A stretch of DNA of 64,000 bases from Acanthococcus lagerstroemiae (taxonomy: Eukaryota; Arthropoda; Insecta; Hemiptera; Eriococcidae), in the NCBI GenBank assembly GCA_031841125.1, contig CM063106.1, positions 39,738,001 to 39,802,000 of the forward strand. Direction: 5' to 3'. The first letter of the stretch is position 1, and every line of letters starts with the position of its first letter. The translations under genes and the position numbers were made by a program. Under the pieces are notes generated by a model. The model was not told the origin of the DNA. It worked only from the letters and a program-made list of their open reading frames with translations, and did not search any database. This document shows, one piece after another, positions 46,964-58,259 of this stretch.

Positions 46964-49400
46964 TTTCAGCAATTTGTCACGACACAGGAAGGGGGGAACT
47001 CATATTTATTAATGGGAACACGTAGAGAGGATAATACTCCATAATGTAGCGAAGAAAATTATCATTATATTCAGTATGACGTCATGTAGCACAAAAAAAC
47101 TGAATTGTGGATTTTTTTTTAGAACTGCCCTGCTGCGACTGTTAGATTTAGGTAGTATGTCGGTAGAGTACGTTTTTAGCCGTCTGACAATCGAAATCAC
47201 TCGAAATCGTTGATACGGGGAACTGAGCGACAAATACCGTGTCAACGACTAACGAACAGCCCTTCTTTCCGCCTCACGTATCGATAAAGGTTACGAATTC
47301 CGCATTCCTTTCGCGAATCTCGCCATCCCGGCAGCAGCGCGTGCAGCTCGACTGGCCACAAAGTTTGCGACGGTTAGGGTTCGACTTTTTCTGTTCCAAC
47401 AAGCGGTAAGTATCCGACATTTACGCGCCCATCATTCTTCGCAAACGGTTGAAGCGGCACACGCAGGTACCCGCCCCGGCGTGCACGAGCGCCCGAAGAG
47501 TGTTCGCGTTTCCGAAACGTTGTAACGAAATCGCGCGCGAAAAAATGCGCTGCCCTCGCGCACCGACGATACCCGACCCAGTCGGTCGTCCAAATTCCTC
47601 GTCGAGAATTCACAATGAAGATTAAACGTTCTCTGATACCGTGACGACGCGATGCTTTCGCGTTCGGAATTTCAAAAATTCGACTACGCTGCAAACTTCG
47701 CAAATTCTCACGCCACCTCCGCCCCGCCGCGTCCCGCCGCTCCGTTCGGCCCGCGCCGCCCCGTATTACACGCTCGGCGAGACAATGCCCGACGACGTCA
47801 AATTAACCCCCGGAAACGTGCGGTCGCCGCTGTGCACGCGCCGGTCCCGCGCACGAAGGTCGACGTAATTTCCTGTTCGCGGGGCGGCACGGCGCGGCGC
47901 CCAAATTTTCTCTCTCTCTCTCTCTCTGCTCTGCTCTTTTAGTGCACAGGACGCCGAGTTTATACGCTTAAAGATTAAGTCGCTCGCGAATGTATATAAT
48001 ACGTATAACGACCGCGTAGAATGTTTGTTTTACTTCGCCGATAAACGTTCCGAACACGATCCGAAATTTAAATAACGCTTTTGGTCGTCGCGCCGCGTCG
48101 CCGCAGGTGTCGCTGCCGATCCACGGGGCGCTTGTACCCCCTGAAATCGCGCTCGCGAAATCCTATAAAACCTAGTGTGTGCTCGAATACGGCGATGCGT
48201 CGCCACCCGCCCTCCGCCATGGACAGCTTCGGACGGGCACGCCAATATCGCGCCCCGGCCCCGGTTCCGGCCCGAAAACCTATTTCGCATTCAATGAAAA
48301 GTCTCTAATAACAGTCTATTAATTAGACGGATCCGTATTAGTAAGGAAATTAAAAGCAGACTGTTTCGCTGTAGAAAGACCATTATTTCATTTGATGGCG
48401 CTTTTTAACGGTTTGCCATTTTGTTTGCGAAACAAAATTAAGCAGTGCTGCTTAAAGTAGCCCGTTTCTCTGCTATTCGCGAAATCCGGGAGCGACGGGG
48501 TCGCGCCGCCGGCGAGGAACTGCAACAGTATTCGCGATTCGCCCTCCGATCTTTGCCCTCTTTTGCGTTCCATTCTTTCGTTCAAATTATCTCGCTCAAC
48601 AGGCGCTGTGGACTAGACGGGATGACAATCGTGGCATTTGAATCACATCCGGCCTGAGCGATGACAGAAATAAATGAACAGTTAGAGACACAGTAGTCAC
48701 GTAGCCATGAGGGGTGGAATACGAGTACCTATCAACTCGCCGTGGATGGCTTGCCACACAGACGATTAGTCAAGTCGCTAAAAGTACTCGCCCCACGCCG
48801 CCAGGGGCGAAAACTCACTAACCTGATCACTGTGTACCTTGAACAGATCACAAGAAATCGAAAACGAATTACAAGACGACTTTACCCTCCTTCGATCTCT
48901 CATTGGTCGGTCTCGCGCTGTTGATATTTTGAATAACAGTACACGTTGGAATGGCGATGGTACTTTCGATGTAAAGCTCCCCTCTTTTCTATCAATTATT
49001 CCTCATTTTTGGAGAACGATATGGTAGAGCTCATCCACTGCTGTACGGCCTCCTACCCAATAAAACTGCCGACACGTATCGTAAATTCTTCAGAGCACTG
49101 AAGTTAGTGATACAGGAGGTTATTAGAGACCTAAATACTCACCCGTGTTTTCTTCTTCTGAATTACCACTACGTGAGCCAAGGTTCACCTACGTCGCAGG
49201 GTGACCACATTAGGCTTGAAAATTGTGAATACGTATTTTTAATATACTTCCTTCCTTTACTCTTCGTTTCATTTCTCCAAGATATTGTCGCAGTTAGGAT
49301 TAGGATGATTTCTCTTCTACAGCATAATCGAAATTATCTTTACTCCCCCCCCCCCGATTTACTTATACAACATGATAATTTTCAAAACTTTAAAGTTTGT
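46964..49400. other. Unique, partly CpG-rich DNA without a recognised gene
   Basis: From 47200 to 48650 the GC and CpG content rises sharply, with many short open frames on both strands and no known domain. CCTATAAAACC at 48161-48171 could be a TATA box. It might hold a promoter or first exon; I cannot define one. A CT microsatellite lies at 47911-47928. Confidence 0.4.
47911..47928 (+). repeat. (CT)n microsatellite
   Basis: An uninterrupted CT tract. Confidence 0.8.
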
Positions 49401-49421
49401 ACCTGGGTTATTCTACCGAAA

Positions 49422-49648
49422 ACTGGAGGTCTGGTTGGCCGAGAGGATGGCACGCTGGTCTCGGAATCCGGAGGTCTCGGGTTCGAGCCCACGTAACAAC
49501 TCGCTAGATTTCGACCTACGATTTTTCAGCATGATGAGAAGAGGGCTAAGACAGCCCTAACAGCCTCCCTGACATCACTTAGATAATGCTCGAAAGGGCC
49601 GATTCCAGGGCTCGGGTTGAGAGTAAAATGTTGTGTTATTGAGAAAAA
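49422..49648 (+). repeat. tRNA-derived SINE, best-preserved copy
   Basis: The flanking 12-bp target duplication is ATTCTACCGAAA (49410-49421 and 49649-49660). The A-box region TGGTTGGCCGAGAGG and B box GGTTCGAGCCC (49480-49490) are well kept. The body ends with GAGAAAAA. The parental tRNA is uncertain; the arm between the boxes resembles Arg or Ser types. Confidence 0.92.
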
Positions 49649-49873
49649 ATTCTACCGAAATCTTGTTACTTCTGTCCCACCTAGATATCTGGCAATGTAT
49701 AGACAATAGGGTCCTCCATTACTAGGCTCAGAGGATAACTTATTGTATCTTTTTTATTAATTTGAAGTATCGTGCCCCCCTCCCATATTGGAGAAATTCC
49801 ATTTAAATACTAAAAAATTCCTTCGTCGTGGCTGTCCCTCACCGTGGACTGGACTACAATTGTTTTTTAAATA

Positions 49874-50800
49874 CGTAGGTTGTTCGAAAAAGTCGGTCAC
49901 AAAATACCATAACTCGAAAAGTTTTTATTCAAAAGTTACAAAAATTTAAAGATCTTCAATGTAATCCCCTTCCTTCGAAATGACCTTGGTTTAACGGTCG
50001 AGCAGCTTCTGAATTCCAAATAATCATCGAGTTCTGTTGAGTCCTCTGATCTCTTAGCTCACTGCACTACTCAGCGCACTCAAGTCCACAAAACGTGTTC
50101 CACTAAGGTTTTCCTTCAGCTTCGGAAATAAGTTAAAGTCGCAGGGGCTAATTCCGGTCTGTACGGGGGATAGTCCAAGACTTCCCATCCCCAGCTGTTG
50201 AATAAATTCATGACAGAACTCGCGACATGGGGTCTCGCATTATCATGCAGGATGATGACGCCGCGCGAGAGCAGCTCCGGGCGTTTCTTTCGGATTTCTG
50301 GCCGTAAAAATTTCCGAAGGAATTCGATCTAACTGTCATACGCATGTCCTCTTCCATTTCCATGCTCACAAGCATCTGGTTAATGTATTTGTTGGGCGAA
50401 TTTGGTGCGGAGGGTCTGCCAGGACAAGGAGTCGTTTCAGTACTCGTTCTTCCCTTTCTGAACCTCCTACACCATTTCGTAACTGCGGTACGATGCATAG
50501 CATGTTCACTCTAAGCTTCAAATAAAGCGGCATAAATTTCAGGTCCTTTTTTACCTCGTAAAAATTCAACTTTTATAAACGCAGGTTGTTCGAAAATAGT
50601 CAAGCGAGCCGAAGTACTTTCAGAGCTCATCGCGAAACGTTATCAAAATGACGTCATTCAACATACAGCATCGAAACTCATATTGAAATGTGCCCAAGAC
50701 ATCAGACTACATCCTCGAACCAAAATCATCGCCGTAGGTCAAATAGTTCCAGAGAGAGAGAGAGAGAGCGTTCTGTGACCGACTTTCTGAACAACCCTCG
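49874..50800 (-). mobile_element. Mariner element, internally deleted
   Basis: The inverted ends share GGTTGTTC and then AAAGTCGGTCACA, with TA on both sides (49872-49873 and 50801-50802). At 927 bp it is shorter than usual mariners (about 1.3 kb). A second internal copy of the terminus GCAGGTTGTTCGAAAA occurs at 50582, pointing to a composite or rearranged copy. Confidence 0.8.
50120..50500 (-). pseudogene. Mariner transposase remains
   Basis: The minus-strand translation begins with TKWCRRFRKGRTSTETTPCP and GRPSAPNSPN (end of the DNA-binding half). After the deletion come ILHDNARPHVASSVMNLF (second catalytic Asp) and YPPYRPELAPAT, equivalent to the usual YSPDLAPSD where the last Asp is replaced. 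The first catalytic region is missing. Not functional. Confidence 0.85.
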
Positions 50801-50802
50801 TA

Positions 50803-52500
50803 TTATCGCTGCGTGTTTGGATAAACTGATGCGCGTGTATAGTTTCTATGAGTACAGTGAACAAGTTGGCAATGCAGTATGTGTTTCAGACTAGATCAGA
50901 ATCAGTGCAGCCATATTTGAAAACGAGTCTCTTGCTTATTTCTTTCCCTTCACTGTGGTCGAATTTGAACCAATCAGAGAACAGACACAGAGCAAATATT
51001 TTTGAACGTAGAATGGTCAACCTGAAGTATTTTTATCAGTTAGGTAGTGTGTAGTGTACATATGATTTTTTGCGAATTCTGAATGGATTGCCGTTTAATT
51101 TAAGAAAAGTGCTGGAAATAAGAGATTTCACCAACAGAAATTCCTTAAACGTGGTATCTAATAAACGTTATGGATTCGTAAAATTTATTCGAATCTTTTT
51201 AGTAGCTTTGTCAGATTTCTACTTTTTTTCGTCTCTTTGTGAATCTCACACTGAAAGCCCATAATTTTCGGGAAGGGGGAACGAAAAAGAGAACAACCAA
51301 AAACGCGCTCGAAAAAGATGATTATGTTCAATTTTTAATTGAATTTTGAATTAATTACAATGGCGGATCCGAAAGAAATGGAAGATGACCCTGGAAAAAT
51401 TGATTTGGATGCCGAAACCGGTCAGTTCGTGTATTCGAATCCACAAATCCACTCCATTTATTCGAAACTGATTCGAATCACAGGAAACGTGAATCATTCT
51501 CGAATCATATTCGAATCAAAAAATAAAAATAAATAAATAATAAATAGTTATTCGTGGATTCTGATTCGAATCTAATTTTACTGCATTTGTTTTCAACCTC
51601 GATTTCTGAAAAAGGATGCTTCGGGGGAAGGAAAACTGAATAATTATTATGGTACAAAAACGAGAAACACTTTTTCTAGTCCAGTTTAGTGCAGTCAAAA
51701 TGCAGTCAGCCACAAAAAACTATTTCAAACTAATCAGAAGTTGAATAAACTCACAAAACGAGGCAAAACAACAAAAATCCGGATTCCCCCCAAAATTTTC
51801 GGACTATATTCAGAAATTTAGACATTTTTTGTCTAAGGATGAAAAATCCGGAGATTTACTGGAAAATCCGGACACCTGACAGCACTGATACGAGTGCGTT
51901 GATGTGCAAGTGGAAGAGAATGTGCGTATTCACAGTACACGAGCGCGTGTGCGCGTAGGAACTTCTTTCTGTGGCCAACAATTCCTTCAACGTGGACTGT
52001 CATTCCTTCAGCGTGGTCCTAATCATTTTGCGCCCCCTCTATCTCCTTCCCCAGGAAGTATGCTGTTGGTTCAACCTCATAAATATGTTCTGATTTTCAC
52101 GAAGAAGAAGAAAAAAAGTAATAATGTTTTAAAAAATACAAACCATGAATTATCAAGGTTTTGGTAGAATGACCCACCTCCTCCAGGAGTCCATTTTGGG
52201 GTTCTGGATACAATAATGCCAAAATAGATTTGGAAAGCAAAAAACATGTATTTACATACCTAACACAGTAATGATCAAAATTTTGTGTTTTGCCCCTCTC
52301 TCCCCCCTCTCCGAAGTCTCTATTGGGATTTTGGTTCAAATATTATGAAAAATGAAATCAGCACCTTCGAGAACCCCTTATACCAAGTTTCAGCGACCTA
52401 AATGATTTTTTAAGCATCTGCGATGCCGACCGGGTGTATTTACGGGGTATCGGGTATGCAATCTCATGTGCATCTGAACTGTGATGAACAATTCTTTAAC
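50803..52500. other. Unassigned AT-rich DNA with decayed repeat ends
   Basis: Words such as ATTCGAATC (51430-51570) and AAAATCCGGA (51775-51880) recur in inverted fashion and look like MITE remnants. A probable end reads CAGTGCTGTCAGGTGTCCGG when reversed, near 51880. No gene recognised. Confidence 0.35.
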
Positions 52501-52519
52501 CAACCATTTCATTGAAGGC

Positions 52520-53080
52520 GAAGTTGGATTAACGCGGGATAAACGAGAAACTAAATTAATTTCTTTTCAAATGAAAAAATCTTATTTTTTCACAAAAAAA
52601 AGGGGGGTTCAAACGTATCATAAATTTTGGAATCTTAAATTAAAAAGTACCGAATGAAATAAGGGTTTCTTAGTTCACTAATTTCGAATATCACATCAGA
52701 TTTTGACCTTTTCATCCTGTTCCGAATTGTGGACCTAAATTAGCCACAATTAAATTGACTTGCAAATTTGAATGACCAACCGAAATGGGAGTTTTTTGAG
52801 TCTCTGATTCCAATTATTCATCAGATTTTGTATCCGGTACTCATTCGGGTCCAAAAATGTACATTTCGGTCCAAAGAAGAATAGCCGTTCAACTGGCTCG
52901 AATTAAACAAATACCGAAGTAGGGTATTTTCAGGCCGCTGATTCTGATTATCGCATCAGATTTTTTATTCGGCTCCGCCAAGAGCTCAAATATCCAAATT
53001 TTGAATTCAAAGACGGTCACTTAATTTTGCTTGAAAAATATAATAAATTTTCGACTCTTTTGCTGAAAGGATGACAGGAG
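52520..53080 (-). repeat. About 130-bp tandem repeat, three copies
   Basis: The motif, reversed, reads AAATCTGATGYGATATTCGAAATCAG with variation. Copies lie around 52690, 52815 and 52950. Confidence 0.55.
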
Positions 53081-54430
53081 AGACTGCTGCAGATTTCGAA
53101 TCAAACTTTGGGTCTGACCGCAGTTTAGACGACAAATTCATTTTTCCCCGTTAATGTAGATCAAAACTGGCTAGGGTTGAAAAACTGAACAATGTCGCCT
53201 ATTTGAGCCTCTACAATCGAAATTCCATCTTAAGATTTGAAACATCTAAAAAGGTATCCCGTTAATTTTTTTAATGATTGAATTGTTTGGAATATTTCAT
53301 TACAATATCTTGTAACAGGTTACATGTGAAGCCACTATTTCAAATTTTCAGAATAAGTGTGACAATAACTGATCAAATTTCTTTCCATTTTCAACTGGAA
53401 ATTACCTTTAATGAGATGACGAGAATGCTTATGGAGGATGGAATTGCAAATTTGTAAAGTAAGATTGGAGTTTTGGCCTCTGGGACACACAGCTTATCCG
53501 AAAGATCCCTCTCACATGCCTTGCACAGGTATAGATGAGTAATTAAGTAAACTCGTAAATTTGATACAGCTCCCTAGAATTTTTTTTCTTTTTTTTCCCT
53601 CCAATAACTAATTTTTTAGTCTTCTAGAACGGTAGAAGAAAGAGGCTCTACAATTTATTCATTATGAATTTGCGATGCCAGTCCCCGCTGCACTTAACTT
53701 TCTCACAACTCAACGTGAAAAAAACTTACTAGAATATGAAAAAAATTTAAAAAAATATATTTTTTAAAATACAATTTGATAATTCAACAGTGCTCGTCAG
53801 ACGATTCCACTTGACCCACAAATGTAGCAGAAAACCAATTTTTTTAAAATAACTCCTATTTCGCAATGCTATTTGTCAAAATGCTTCCTAGTTACACAAA
53901 AGACGTATTAATTTTTATTATGAATTACACATTCTGGCCGCAAGTGAGGCCAAATTCTATATGTAATTAGACACTTCATTTTCAGGCAACCAGAAACCGT
54001 AATCCGGTACTTTCCTAAATCAACTCAATTTGTCTATCAATTAAGAGTACCTAATTATTGTTTTCGGAGCTTAAATTGGAGCCGAATAGGAAATCTAAAG
54101 CGATACTCAGGATGTAAAATCCTCTCAACCTAAAAAATCGCTTTCAATACTCTATTCACACTTTCAAGCTGGAGCATTTCGCTCCATTTTAGGATACAAT
54201 ATCAAATTTGAAGGTCAAATCGGTGCTCGAAGAATAACTCGATTACATTGTTGCAAAAAAGGAAAGTTCCAAAAAACTATTTTCACACCTGACTTAATTT
54301 TCTAAACTGATTTCAGCTATCTAAAATGAGTGGTCGGTTTTGACGTCGAAACCAATCACGATTACGATACCTTTTATTAGAGTTATTACAAGTTTGTTTT
54401 ATTCAGTATTCATTTTTATCCGATTGCATG
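53081..54430. other. Unassigned AT-rich DNA
   Basis: No open frame with a recognisable motif. It separates two oppositely oriented groups of the same short repeat. Confidence 0.4.
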
Positions 54431-54439
54431 TATTATGTA

Positions 54440-54900
54440 CTCTAGGCCTGTACTGGGCAAAGGCTTCGCAAAGCCTCTTATACTCCAGTCTTACGTAGGC
54501 AACCCTATGGTAGAGTTTGTTATGTAAAACAGTAGTTAGGTCTTCGTTCCATCTAGCTTTCTGTCTGGCCCTCGTCCGCTTTTGGGTTGAGAACCAGAGT
54601 GTTGTTTTTTAGGTCCATCTGTCGTCGTAAAGTCGGCTCACGTAACCAGTCCACTCCCATTTCCTTCTTTTTACATGATGTAGGACGTTAATGTTATTCT
54701 TAAATTTTCTTTTCAGTACTTCGTTTTGTATCCTGTCTTTCCTTTTATAGTTCAGCATATCAATATTTCGATCGCATTCTGCGTGGTTATTAGTCTTTTT
54801 TCCTCCTTAAGGGTTAGTGACCATGTCTGTGATCCATATGTTAAAGTAGGTTTGATACAAGCGTTAAAGATTGCACTTCTGAAAGGGTCTTTTAAAAATA
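54440..54900 (-). pseudogene. LINE fragment, C-terminal region
   Basis: The minus-strand translation contains KPTLTYGSQTWSLTLKEEKR and then RRKWEWTGYVSRL, blocks that follow the RT palm in RTE-like LINEs. Frameshifts and stops occur. Confidence 0.75.
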
Positions 54901-54949
54901 TGTCCAAGTGACCAGTACTTCTGCCATATCAACGTAATTCGTCTATTGA

Positions 54950-55500
54950 TTTCTTTCGAAGCCAATATCGGGTCTAAATTAAAAAGTCCAATACAATTAT
55001 CGAAATAAGCGACCCGACAAACTCCTGTTTCGGTACACAGCTCGACTTTTTGAATCCAAATCGGAGTCAGATCAATAATCTGATGCAATGTGCGAAATCA
55101 GTGACTAAGAAAATTAAAAAAAAATGTCGACATGTTGCTCAAATATTTAATCCAAATCAAATTTCCTACTTTCATGGAGAAAATGTTAGATTTGTAGTCC
55201 TGATCGGGCCAGATCAAAAATCTGATGCGATATTCCAAATCAGCGACCATCCTCTTCCCAGAAAATAAAATATCGATAGTTGGTTAAATTTTTCAATCTA
55301 ATTTAATTTTGGTTCACTTTTGTCTGAAATGTCAACTTTTGGGCTGAAATCAAAGCAGATTTAAATACTGTTGCGATATTTGAAAGCAACCAAAAAGATG
55401 ATTCAATATTGAACCTTTTTTCGTCCGAAGTTTGGATGTTTTGGCCCAAAACAGGAACATATCAAAATTATGATGCAATATTCCTCATCCCTGCTTTGAC
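54950..55500 (+). repeat. About 140-bp tandem repeat, four degenerate copies
   Basis: The motif AGATCAAAAATCTGATGCGA, then TATTCCAAATCAGCGACC, occurs near 55000 (weak), 55085, 55220 and 55370, with fragments near 55470 and 56965. It is the same family as the reversed copies at 52.5-53.1 kb. Confidence 0.55.
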
Positions 55501-58255
55501 ACTTTTTTTTCAAATTTTTAAGCCAATGTAATTTTGTTTAGTTTTAGCACCTATTCTAAGCTTTTTTTTTAAGGAGCTGCCCAAATCAGAGAATTTTTGG
55601 TCTCATCACAAGTTTTTTATATTTCAATTACCCCCCCTCCCCCTCCTAAAAAAAATGCAATTTAATTTCAAGTATGTAATATTTTTGACTCAAAAATTAA
55701 AAAAATAACAATCCGTGACAGAAAAAATCCCTCCCCCCCCGCTAAAAAAGTCTTGAAAAAATCAACGAACTAAAAAAATGTTCGCTGTTGCTTCAATTAT
55801 GCAAGTTGAATTTCAACTTTGATTACCTAATTTCAAATTGTTTTGCTTTCGTTTTCGTTAGTACATATTTTTTAAACCAATTTTCGTATGAAATAAATTT
55901 CTAAACGTGTGCATGTAGGAGACAGGGAGGATAATTTCCATTTTCGAGATAATTTATTTTCAATTGATCGAAGGATAGAATAAAAAAAACAAAAATATAA
56001 TTCAGGTTCAATGTGATTTGGGGTTTCAAAATAATTTATTTTTTTGATAGGAATTTTAATTGAAAAGGGCGTTCGAAAGTTTTTCTTAGGTATAAATAAT
56101 CTTTTTACATAAATATTATATCTTTTAGCTAAATGTCTAAATGTGAAAATGAAAGAATATTGAAGTTTGAAATTCACGCATTTTTTGTCTAGAACATGAA
56201 CTGGGGTATGATGTTCTGGACACTAATAGTAAATCGTACTCCATGCTGGAACAATTCGAACAGTTGACTCTAAAAAGCATTTATTCCAACAGGTGGGCAG
56301 TAGGTACTAATCCCCAAATGCAACGTAGATGTATTCAAGATGAATTTGTTGCCAGTTCCCGGATATTACGGGTATCAGGGTTCCTAAAATATTCTTTAAT
56401 AGCGGCCGTCATCATCTTTTCATCAATAGATGGTGTCTTTCGTTTACAAAAATGAGTCATTCCGTGAAAGAAGAGAAGAAAAGTCAATTTTAGAAAAATT
56501 GACAGGTCCAGAACATAACACCCCTCCATATTTTGTAGTGAAGTGATAACTGTGCTCGTTACGCATGCTATACAGTTAGTAGGATTGGATCACACTAAAA
56601 AGGAAATTTAGTGCCATAATTTACCTGGAATCCGGTCCTACGTATCGTAGAAAAAATTTTTATTAAAAATTAAAATTTAAAAAAAAAAACGAAAGTTGCC
56701 AAAAAATTGACCCAAAATTTTTATAGAACGAGGTATATTTTCGCAACAAGGAGTGATAAGGAAATGTTTGTCTGTGGTAACGTTCATAAAATTTCAATGC
56801 TACGGATTTATAGAAAGAAATATCTTAAGACCACACTCAAAGTACCCCCAACAGAAATTGTCCAGAATATCTTCTTTCTCCCCGACTACAAATTTTTGGT
56901 ACTGCTCAACATGGGTGGTACTGCTTGTTAGAATAGGCACTGCCCAGTTTGCATCTAAATCGAGGCCGATTCAAAAATCTGATGCTACATTCGGAATAAA
57001 CCATCCAAGAAAAACACCTATTTCGATCTTTCGCTCGGTATCTCTTTCTTTAAGATTCCAAATTTGGTGGTAGATTCGAGCTTATTTTCGTCGAGGAGGG
57101 GGGGGGGAGAGACAATTTCTACCCAAAAAGAAACCAGGCTTTGTCATTTGACGATCCACTCCTATCCCGTGAGAATCCGACTTCACGATAGAAAGAAGGG
57201 GGGACCAATTTGTGGAACACCCTGTATATGTACAACACTGAAGTGGCGGCGACTGCTCTACATCGTGCTTGAAAACATTATTGTAAATGTTTATTTGGTT
57301 TAGAAACGTCTGCCCAACGACGAAGAAAAAACGTCGAAACTAAATAAGCTTTTTTTACTACTCACTAAGTGGGAAATTCGAAAATTTATATCGCTGCACT
57401 TGGATGCGGCTCGTAGTTAATATTTGCCCCCTGCGGCATAGTAAAAGATATACGTTAAGAAACTTGTTGTGCGGTGAGCTCCGCTTCATGATCGCGACCT
57501 TAGTTATTCTTATAAAGAAGGCGGTACGTAAAGCATCCGCAATTCTTTTCGTGAGAGAGAGAGAGAGAGTGAGAGAGAGAGAGAGAGGGGGGTATACATT
57601 TTCGTTCGACGATGTATCCGTATAACCCTAGTCGAGTATAAACTTATATAAAGTTCGCGAATCAAATTTCGATATATTCGGCGAAGAAGGTAAAGGTCGG
57701 AAGGTCAGGTGAAGGTGGATATTTGGCGGAAATGAAGGGATGCTCGCACCTTGAGAATATATCATTGGATGGCGGATTTCCCACGACAACTATTTTCATT
57801 GCTGAAAACAATCGTAACAAATGCGAGAAAATTTTTAATTTCGAAGAAGCCTCTCCCTCGTCTCCACATCGAAGAACGCCATTTGACGCCGGAACCGAAT
57901 GTCAACATGTATTTGTGTCTTCACCAAGATGCAAATCAGTTTCCATCAGACCAGCCAAAAGTGCTGGCATATTGGGGTGAATCTTACTTCGAATAAAACT
58001 GCAATATGGTCTCCTGCACAACATGCATAAGTGTCAAAACCAAATTTTTCGGGAGAGCATTTTGAAAGTTTTTATAACTTTGAATTTTCATGTCACCTTT
58101 TGTGAAACAAATTTGAACAATGTGATTTTAGGGATGTAATTGGTTAACCTTTAGCAATATCTGAAGTTCAAAGAACTATAACGACCTTCAATACTGCCCC
58201 CTACACCCACGATTTAAATGAAAAAGAGGGCAATTATATTTGACATGAATAAACA
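55501..58255. other. Unassigned DNA
   Basis: Homopolymer-rich, with C runs near 55630 and 55730. A stray copy of the 140-bp repeat lies near 56965. The section 57300-57700 is unique. A (GA)n tract spans 57555-57590. Open frames at 57723-57996 show no known motif. Confidence 0.35.
57555..57590 (+). repeat. (GA)n microsatellite
   Basis: A nearly uninterrupted GAGA tract ending in GGGGG. Confidence 0.85.
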
Positions 58256-58259
58256 GGCA

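Noticed and set aside
47374..48657. Open frames in the CpG-rich island
   Set aside because: High GC reduces stop codons in all frames. No frame stands out and no domain is visible.
57723..57996. Two overlapping open frames of about 80 codons, possible gene
   Set aside because: They are short, overlap in different frames, lack motifs and have no splice or poly(A) support.
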